Of a DNA stretch of 10,608 bases, positions 6,540 to 10,608 are shown one piece after another. The position numbers and the translations under genes were made by a program. The stretch is from positions 1-10,608 of the forward strand of contig JAFOKI010000275.1 of NCBI GenBank assembly GCA_017419895.1, in the 5' to 3' direction. Position 1 is the stretch's first letter; each line of letters begins with the position of its first letter. The DNA comes from Eubacterium sp. (lineage in GTDB: Bacteria; Bacillota; Clostridia; Peptostreptococcales; Anaerovoracaceae). The notes under the pieces were generated by a model. That model saw nothing but the letters and a program-made list of their open reading frames with translations, did not search any database and was not told the origin of the DNA.

Positions 6540-7600
6540 ACATTCTCTCCGATCAGATCCCTGACCGCATCTATCAGCGCGGTCATTTCTTCAGGTGTTC
6601 CGACAGTGATTCTATTGTACTCACATATGAGCGGATTGTCAAAATGCCTTACGAGTATCCTGCGTTCCCTGAGCTTTTCATAAAGCGCTTTTCCACCGAT
6701 CTTTTCGCTCTTAGCGAAAAGAAAATTCGATGACGACGGGATCACTTCAAAACCGAGGTTCTTGAGCTCGATTTCAGTCCATTCCCTCGTCTCCATGACC
6801 TTCCGGCAGTTTTCCATATAATAATCGTCTTCCGCAAGCGCAGCGATACCGGCTGCCGATGTGATCGAATTAACATTGTAAGGATTAGTGGAATACTTAA
6901 TTTTCTCGAGATCCGCGATGACATCCCCGTTTCCGATGGCAAAACCGAGCCTTGCACCCGCCAGGCTTCTTGATTTCGAGTATGTCCTGACCACAAGAAC
7001 ATTCGGGTTCTCATCTATCAAACCTATGCAGGATTCTCCTCCGAAATCCACATACGCTTCGTCTACGAGGACGATGTGGCTAGGGTCTGCCTTTGCGATG
7101 CTCTCGATCTCTTTTGCTGAAAGAGCACGTCCCGTCGGAGCGTTCGGATTCGCAAGGACGATCATCCTGCCGGATCCGGCGTAATCCGCGGGATCTATCG
7201 CAAGACCTTCTTTCATCGGGACATTAACCGCATCTATCATGTTAAGATCGGCAAACACCGGATAGAATCCGTAGCTTATTTCCGGGAACATAACACCGTC
7301 AGCCCCGAACGCCATAAAGGCGAAATTCAGGATATCATCCGAACCATTCGATACGAATATGTTTGAACTCTTCACCCCGTATCTTTCCGCAAGCGCTTTT
7401 TTGAGCGCTGCCGACTCCGGATCAGAGTAAAGCCTGAGCCTAGAAGCCATGACTTCATCCGTTACCGCAGCGATCGTTTTCGGTCCCGGAGGATATGGCG
7501 ACTCATTCGTATTCAGCTTGATATATACAGTGTCCTTGGGTTGTTCGCCCGGCGTGTACTCCTTCAGCCCGGAGTACTTCTCATTCATGAATCTGCTCAT
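6536..7600 (-). CDS. hisC: Histidinol-phosphate aminotransferase
   Basis: PLP-dependent class I/II aminotransferase that converts imidazole acetol phosphate plus glutamate to histidinol phosphate. It has 354 residues, normal for HisC. Visible active-site features are LNTNESPYPPGP (29-40), NPNAPTG (151-157), D180 and Y183 in LVDEAYVDF, the PLP lysine K209 in TYSKSRSLAGARLG, and R217 nearby. It sits between hisG and hisB, where many Firmicute operons carry hisD. It could also accept aromatic keto acids, as some HisC proteins do; the sequence alone does not settle that. The ATG at 7600 has only a weak AGGG upstream, and a second Met four codons in has none. Confidence 0.95.
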   Translation of the reverse strand: MSRFMNEKYSGLKEYTPGEQPKDTVYIKLNTNESPYPPGPKTIAAVTDEVMASRLRLYSDPESAALKKALAERYGVKSSNIFVSNGSDDILNFAFMAFGADGVMFPEISYGFYPVFADLNMIDAVNVPMKEGLAIDPADYAGSGRMIVLANPNAPTGRALSAKEIESIAKADPSHIVLVDEAYVDFGGESCIGLIDENPNVLVVRTYSKSRSLAGARLGFAIGNGDVIADLEKIKYSTNPYNVNSITSAAGIAALAEDDYYMENCRKVMETREWTEIELKNLGFEVIPSSSNFLFAKSEKIGGKALYEKLRERRILVRHFDNPLICEYNRITVGTPEEMTALIDAVRDLIGENV

Positions 7601-7639
7601 TTATCTATACCCTGCGCGGCTTTTCGCGCGCTTAAATCA
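7601..7639. other. Spacer between hisG and hisC with a short GC hairpin
   Basis: GCGCG (7614-7618) and CGCGC (7625-7629) could form a 5-bp stem with a 6-nt loop. The stem is short and no U-tract follows, so termination is unlikely. No other feature is seen in these 39 bases. Confidence 0.3.
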
Positions 7640-8278
7640 CTATTTGTTTCCCGCAGTCTCTCTCGCCAGCGCGTCACGCATCGCTTCGATTTCGGCGGTC
7701 CTGAACTGGAAGGAAGCTTTGTTTGCTATGAATCTCGCACTGATCGGAACGATCTCTTCTTTGACTTCGAGGTCGTTCTCTTTAAGCGTCTTGCCCGTCT
7801 CGACAATGTCGACTATAACGTCGGAAAGCCCGACTATTGGGGCGAGTTCGATAGATCCGTGGAGCTTGATAAGGTCGATATCGCGCCCCTTGCCCGCGAA
7901 GTACACTGCTGTGATCCTGGTAAACTTAGTCGCTACCCTAAGCGTTCTCTCGTTGTCATCTTCCCAGTCTTTCGGACCGGCAACACACATCCTGCATTTC
8001 CCGATCCCGAGATCCAGGAGCTCATAAACATCCGGATCGTACTCAAGGAGTATGTCTTTTCCCGCGATGCCGACGTCTGCAGAACCTCTTTCCACATATT
8101 TCACGACATCCGTCGGTTTCACCTCGAAATACCTGACTCCGACTTCCTCATTCTCAAAAATGAGTTTTCGGCTTCCGGAACGGATCTCGGGACAGTCATA
8201 TCCGGAGCGCTCCAGCATGTCGTATACCTGATCGCCGAGCCTGCCTTTCGGAAGTGCTACGCTTATCCATTTTTTCAT
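7640..8278 (-). CDS. hisG: ATP phosphoribosyltransferase catalytic subunit, short form
   Basis: First committed step of histidine synthesis: ATP + PRPP to phosphoribosyl-ATP. At 212 residues it is the short HisG, which lacks the C-terminal ACT-like histidine-sensing domain of the roughly 300-residue long form and needs HisZ for activity and feedback control. It shows PKGRL (10-14), ADVGIAGKD (67-75), RVATKFT (114-120) and the PRPP-site region (141-166, ending in DIVETGKTL). The ATG at 8278 overlaps the hisZ stop by 4 bases, as expected for two subunits made in a fixed ratio. The family forms a hetero-octamer with HisZ in the cytoplasm. Confidence 0.97.
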   Translation of the reverse strand: MKKWISVALPKGRLGDQVYDMLERSGYDCPEIRSGSRKLIFENEEVGVRYFEVKPTDVVKYVERGSADVGIAGKDILLEYDPDVYELLDLGIGKCRMCVAGPKDWEDDNERTLRVATKFTRITAVYFAGKGRDIDLIKLHGSIELAPIVGLSDVIVDIVETGKTLKENDLEVKEEIVPISARFIANKASFQFRTAEIEAMRDALARETAGNK

Positions 8279-9270
8279 TGTTTTGCCTCCGATACAGTCA
8301 GTGTGACTTCCACATCCGGCGTGTCGCCTTTTCTTCCGAGCCTTGTGAAATGATCGAGATATACGGCAAAACCGAGAGCTCCGCCTTTTCTGGAATTCCT
8401 GCTCATCAGTTTGTCGTACCTGCCTCCTGAGAGCACACTTACCGGCACTCCGTCCGCGAATCCCCTGAAAAGTATCCCGCTGTAATAGTTCATATCGTTT
8501 ACCACAGAGAAATCGACTCTCGCGTTTTCAGAAAGTCCCTCACGCTTTAGCGCGTCGAACACTTCTATAAGCTCTTTTTTGGCCGCTTTCCCTTCCTCGC
8601 CGAGCTCGAGACTGCCGAGCGCGGCCTCCGCGTCTTCACAGCTGCCATATACATTTATGAGCGTTTCAAGGGCTCTCAGCGTTTTCGAGTCCACTCCTCC
8701 CGTCTCACAGACGTCTTTCAGATCGTGCTTATTTTTCTCACCGATGCAGCGAATAATGTCACGCCTGACGCTTCCTTCATTCACATCCTTCAGAATGTCC
8801 GTGACCAGTCCCATGTGTGATATCTGGAGCACAAAGTCATCCGTCAGCGCTTCCAGGCTCTTCGCTGCAAGTACTGTCACTTCGCGCGAATCAGCTGACG
8901 TTATGTCTCCCATGCATTCAAGACCTGTCTGCATCATCTCACGGTGCATCCTGCTCGCTTTGGAAGAGCGATAGACGTTCTCACTGTAGAAAACTTTGCT
9001 GACCTTGCCCGGCTCATACTTGAAGCTTTTCACGATCGACAGTGTCAGGTCGGGTTTGAGTGCCATCAGGCTTCCCGTCTGGTCACTGAAAGTTATGATG
9101 CTTTCCGTTTCAACAAAGTCACGGTTCTTCAGATACAGTTCATATTCCTCGAACTTATCCATTTTGAAACGTTCATATCCGTTTGCCCGGTACAAAGCAT
9201 GAAGTTTGAATCTCGCGAACTCATCGAACGTCATGCTGCCCGTAAGTTCTTTTTTGTCGATATATCCCAT
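8275..9270 (-). CDS. hisZ: ATP phosphoribosyltransferase regulatory subunit
   Basis: A histidyl-tRNA synthetase paralogue with no aminoacylation role, which activates short HisG and makes it sensitive to histidine. It has 331 residues, shorter than HisRS, because the anticodon-binding domain is missing. HisRS-like core motifs are present: a motif 2-like LKPDLT (71-76) with Lys where synthetases have Arg, SRMHREMMQTGLECMGD (106-122), YYSGILFRGF (262-271) and GGRYDKL (282-288). It is the first gene of the operon. GGAG lies 7 nt before the ATG at 9270, and the leader is short. HisRS itself is the main alternative, rejected because of the length and the overlap with hisG. Confidence 0.95.
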   Translation of the reverse strand: MGYIDKKELTGSMTFDEFARFKLHALYRANGYERFKMDKFEEYELYLKNRDFVETESIITFSDQTGSLMALKPDLTLSIVKSFKYEPGKVSKVFYSENVYRSSKASRMHREMMQTGLECMGDITSADSREVTVLAAKSLEALTDDFVLQISHMGLVTDILKDVNEGSVRRDIIRCIGEKNKHDLKDVCETGGVDSKTLRALETLINVYGSCEDAEAALGSLELGEEGKAAKKELIEVFDALKREGLSENARVDFSVVNDMNYYSGILFRGFADGVPVSVLSGGRYDKLMSRNSRKGGALGFAVYLDHFTRLGRKGDTPDVEVTLTVSEAKQ

Positions 9271-9292
9271 TGTGTTTCTCCGGCTCCACTTT

Positions 9293-9332
9293 AACGCTTT
9301 ATCACTTTATCACTATATCACACTAAAGCGTT
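9293..9332. promoter_or_regulatory. Candidate operator of the histidine operon
   Basis: AACGCTTTA (9293-9301) and TAAAGCGTT (9324-9332) are a perfect 9-bp inverted repeat whose centres are 31 bp apart, close to three helical turns. Between and overlapping them are three tandem 8-bp units, CTTTATCA (9297-9304), CTTTATCA (9305-9312) and CTATATCA (9313-9320). The block covers the -10 box, most of the spacer and the predicted start site. One arm lies upstream of the start site, so it cannot form a hairpin in the RNA; it should act as DNA. A repressor site is likely. The TrpR-family regulator HisR/YerC, known for Firmicute his genes, is one candidate, but I cannot match its motif here. Confidence 0.6.
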
Positions 9333-9339
9333 TTGTCAA
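9312..9339 (-). promoter_or_regulatory. Promoter of the histidine operon
   Basis: On the minus strand, a perfect TTGACA (9334-9339) and TATAGT (9312-9317, five of six) are separated by 16 bp. Transcription would begin near 9305, leaving a leader of about 35 nt before hisZ. This is the best promoter in the window and appears to drive all nine downstream genes. It is embedded in a palindrome and tandem repeats. Confidence 0.85.
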
Positions 9340-9344
9340 CTCAT

Positions 9345-9377
9345 TTATATTTATAAGCCCCGCCTTTTGAGCGGGGC
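9345..9377 (-). terminator. Probable terminator after the 88-residue membrane protein gene
   Basis: GCCCCGC (9357-9363) and GCGGGGC (9371-9377) form a 7-bp GC stem with a 7-nt loop, 7 nt past the upstream stop codon. The minus strand continues TTATAAATAT, an imperfect U-tract, so termination may be partial. It separates the coaBC/protease transcript from the histidine promoter. Confidence 0.65.
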
Positions 9378-9384
9378 CTGTATC

Positions 9385-9651
9385 TCAATTATTTGTATTG
9401 ACCGGTGTCTTGCCGCACGCGCTTTCCTCGGAAGGCGCAACGTCAGGCCGCATTGCCGACATTCCGCTGCATACTCCGAAGAACTTGCACCCAGCGCATG
9501 CAAGATCACTTTTGTCCCACGCGGGGTCATATCCGTGTTTTTCATTCTCTTTCTGGCTCATTCTGGCGAATACCGTCATCCCGATTCCCAGAAGAGCGAC
9601 GAAAAACGCCGCTATTATGATATAACCTATATGGCTTAAAAAATGTTCCAT
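9385..9651 (-). CDS. Small single-pass membrane protein with a cysteine cluster, unrecognised
   Basis: 88 residues that I do not recognise. Residues about 8-29 (IGYIIIAAFFVALLGIGMTV) form one membrane helix without a signal-peptidase or lipobox site. R30, K34 and K38 follow, so the positive-inside rule puts the C-terminal part in the cytoplasm. That part has C52-x2-C55-x5-C61 and a lone C79, within ACAGCKFFGVCSG, which could bind a metal or iron-sulfur centre; this is inference. The C-terminal 20 residues are polar and probably disordered. The start at 9651 follows GGGGGA by about 9 nt, and that purine run overlaps the 3' end of the protease gene, only 6 bases upstream, so the two are probably co-transcribed. 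The competing frame at 9351-9545 has no ribosome site and no domain. Confidence 0.75.
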   Translation of the reverse strand: MEHFLSHIGYIIIAAFFVALLGIGMTVFARMSQKENEKHGYDPAWDKSDLACAGCKFFGVCSGMSAMRPDVAPSEESACGKTPVNTNN

Positions 9652-9657
9652 CTATTT

Positions 9658-10413
9658 TTATCCCCCTATCACACCGATTGCGTCAAGGAACGCGATGAAG
9701 TTGTTCACCGCATGAAACGCGATCGGTACAGAGATCCTGCGTGTCGTCTCGTACGAGTAAGCGAGCGCCATCCCCAGGATGAATGTGCTCACTGCCTGAA
9801 GCATATTATTATGACAAAGGCTCCACATCGCGGAAGTCACCGCAGCAGACAGCATAAAGCCGTATCTCGAGCGCATATATCTGTAAAGAAAGCCTCTTAC
9901 CGCGAGTTCTTCAAAAATCGGTACTATGAACACTATAGTAATCAGCACAGTGATCTCTGAGTATTCCGCGGTTCCTGCTATGAAAGAACCATAAGTCACA
10001 CCGCCGATGCCGCCCGTGAGATTTTCCAGCAGCCAGGCAAGGCTCCCGCCTGCCATTGCCGCAAGAAGCGTCACCGCGGCGGCTATTATAACGTTATTCG
10101 GTTTACCTCTCCTTTCCGGAAAAGCATACGCCATTTCCGGGTCTTCCGCGGCGGGGACGAGCTCTCTGTACCGAAGAGTCATTATGATGATCCCTATCAC
10201 TTCGAATACAGCGGTAAGAACCATCGCTCTCGTTGGAAACATTACGTCGAGTTCCGAAAGAGCTTTCCCGGCTATCACTACAAGGATGTCCACCGCCCAG
10301 AAAAAACCTATTCCGAATAACAGGGCGTCTGTCAGCCGGACGCTTTTTCCCGGCGCTGTGCCGTGATCTGCACCTGTTTCCGGGAACCGGCTTTGTTCAG
10401 CAGGCCGAGTCAT
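9658..10413 (-). CDS. CPBP-family intramembrane metalloprotease (Abi/CAAX protease-like)
   Basis: Multi-spanning membrane protein of 251 residues in the CPBP (Rce1-like, ABI) family. About seven hydrophobic segments are seen, near 31-50, 62-80, 107-130, 152-167, 184-200, 205-220 and 228-246. The three family motifs are in the C-terminal half: EELAVRG (168-174, giving EExxxR), SLCH ending at H201, and HAVNN (234-238, giving HxxxN). The second motif has Trp where Phe is usual. All proposed catalytic and metal residues are present. Bacterial members include bacteriocin-immunity proteins and proteases of unknown substrate; no bacteriocin gene is near, so the role is open. The ATG at 10413 overlaps the coaBC stop by 4 bases, so translation is probably coupled. 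The first 25 residues are polar and cytoplasmic or disordered. Confidence 0.88.
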   Translation of the reverse strand: MTRPAEQSRFPETGADHGTAPGKSVRLTDALLFGIGFFWAVDILVVIAGKALSELDVMFPTRAMVLTAVFEVIGIIIMTLRYRELVPAAEDPEMAYAFPERRGKPNNVIIAAAVTLLAAMAGGSLAWLLENLTGGIGGVTYGSFIAGTAEYSEITVLITIVFIVPIFEELAVRGFLYRYMRSRYGFMLSAAVTSAMWSLCHNNMLQAVSTFILGMALAYSYETTRRISVPIAFHAVNNFIAFLDAIGVIGG

Positions 10414-10608
10414 TCAGCATCCTGCTCTTTTTTTCTCGCAGCCATGATGCGGTCAACGAGAGCGGCTGCAACATCGGCTTTACTCATGATTTCGAGTTCC
10501 TCGGCTCCATCCTTTGTGATGAAAGTCACGATGTTGGTATCTGTACCGAATCCCGCGCCTTCGACCTTGAGGTTGTTGGCGACTATCATGTCGACGTTCT
10601 TTTTATAA
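10410..10608 (-). CDS. coaBC: Coenzyme A biosynthesis bifunctional protein CoaBC, C-terminal fragment
   Basis: Only the last 65 complete codons before the stop lie in the window; the rest is beyond the high-coordinate edge, so it is partial because of the window, not broken. The fragment shows the end of the phosphopantothenate-cysteine ligase (CoaB) domain: KKNVDMIVANNL, then GAGFGTDTN, then a beta strand and the terminal helix with KADVAAALVDRI. This enzyme joins cysteine to 4'-phosphopantothenate and, in its N-terminal CoaC domain, decarboxylates the product. A stand-alone CoaB cannot be excluded without the upstream part. The stop overlaps the start of the protease gene in an ATGA. Confidence 0.9.
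   Translation of the reverse strand, partial: YKKNVDMIVANNLKVEGAGFGTDTNIVTFITKDGAEELEIMSKADVAAALVDRIMAARKKEQDAE

Noticed and set aside
7541..8353. Plus-strand open frame of 270 codons
   Set aside because: It is antisense to hisG and the end of hisZ, has no recognisable domain, and is explained by the codon bias of the minus-strand genes.
8275..9270. Histidyl-tRNA synthetase
   Set aside because: It is too short, lacks the anticodon-binding domain, and overlaps a short-form hisG, which fits HisZ.
9297..9320. CRISPR or minisatellite array
   Set aside because: There are only three 8-bp direct repeats with no spacers, and they lie inside a promoter, which fits an operator better.
9271..9384. 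His-specific T-box riboswitch upstream of hisZ
   Set aside because: The promoter lies within about 70 bases of the start codon and the only hairpin is the GC stem of the preceding gene's terminator.
9351..9545. Minus-strand 64-codon frame overlapping the small membrane protein gene
   Set aside because: It has no Shine-Dalgarno and ends inside the terminator hairpin; the overlapping 88-codon frame has a clear membrane helix and a ribosome site.
9385..9651. FeoB-associated cysteine-rich membrane protein
   Set aside because: It shares the layout of one helix plus cysteines, but it is longer than the usual roughly 50 residues, has few cysteines, and there is no feo gene nearby.

Overview
The window is a stretch of bacterial chromosome in which every recognisable gene lies on the minus strand, so transcription runs from high to low coordinates. 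Several features suggest a Firmicute, most likely a Clostridia/Lachnospiraceae-type bacterium. ATP phosphoribosyltransferase is split into a short HisG plus HisZ, histidinol phosphatase is of the PHP type, there is a membrane-tethered trigger-factor-like PPIase, ribosome binding sites are purine-rich, and an IS200-like element is present. This is inference from gene content; the window holds no rRNA or other taxonomic marker.

Layout from high to low coordinate (5' to 3' on the coding strand). (1) 10608-9385: the 3' end of coaBC (coenzyme A synthesis), a CPBP-family membrane protease whose ATG overlaps the coaBC stop, and an unrecognised 88-residue membrane protein with a CxxC-x5-C cluster. 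A GC-rich hairpin closes the block. (2) 9340-9271: a strong promoter (TTGACA, 16 bp, TATAGT) lying inside a 9-bp inverted repeat and three tandem 8-bp repeats. This looks like an operator, and the leader is too short for a T-box. (3) 9270-2235: a nine-gene histidine operon, hisZ-hisG-hisC-hisB-hisH-hisA-hisF-hisIE-histidinol phosphatase, with overlaps or short gaps. Together these genes cover every step from PRPP + ATP to histidinol except the last enzyme, histidinol dehydrogenase (hisD), which is not in the window. (4) 2119-679: a single-gene unit encoding a membrane-anchored FKBP/trigger-factor-like chaperone, with its own promoter, a hairpin at the predicted 5' end of its mRNA, and a strong intrinsic terminator. 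(5) about 675-1: an IS200/IS605-type single-strand transposon (tnpA only), apparently intact, inserted just past that terminator.

Most of the window is ordinary core metabolism. I do not see an undescribed multi-gene system. The points most worth a second look are the candidate operator of the histidine operon, the absence of hisD, the extracytoplasmic trigger-factor-like protein with its histidine/alanine-rich acidic tail, the small cysteine membrane protein, and the structured ends of the IS element.
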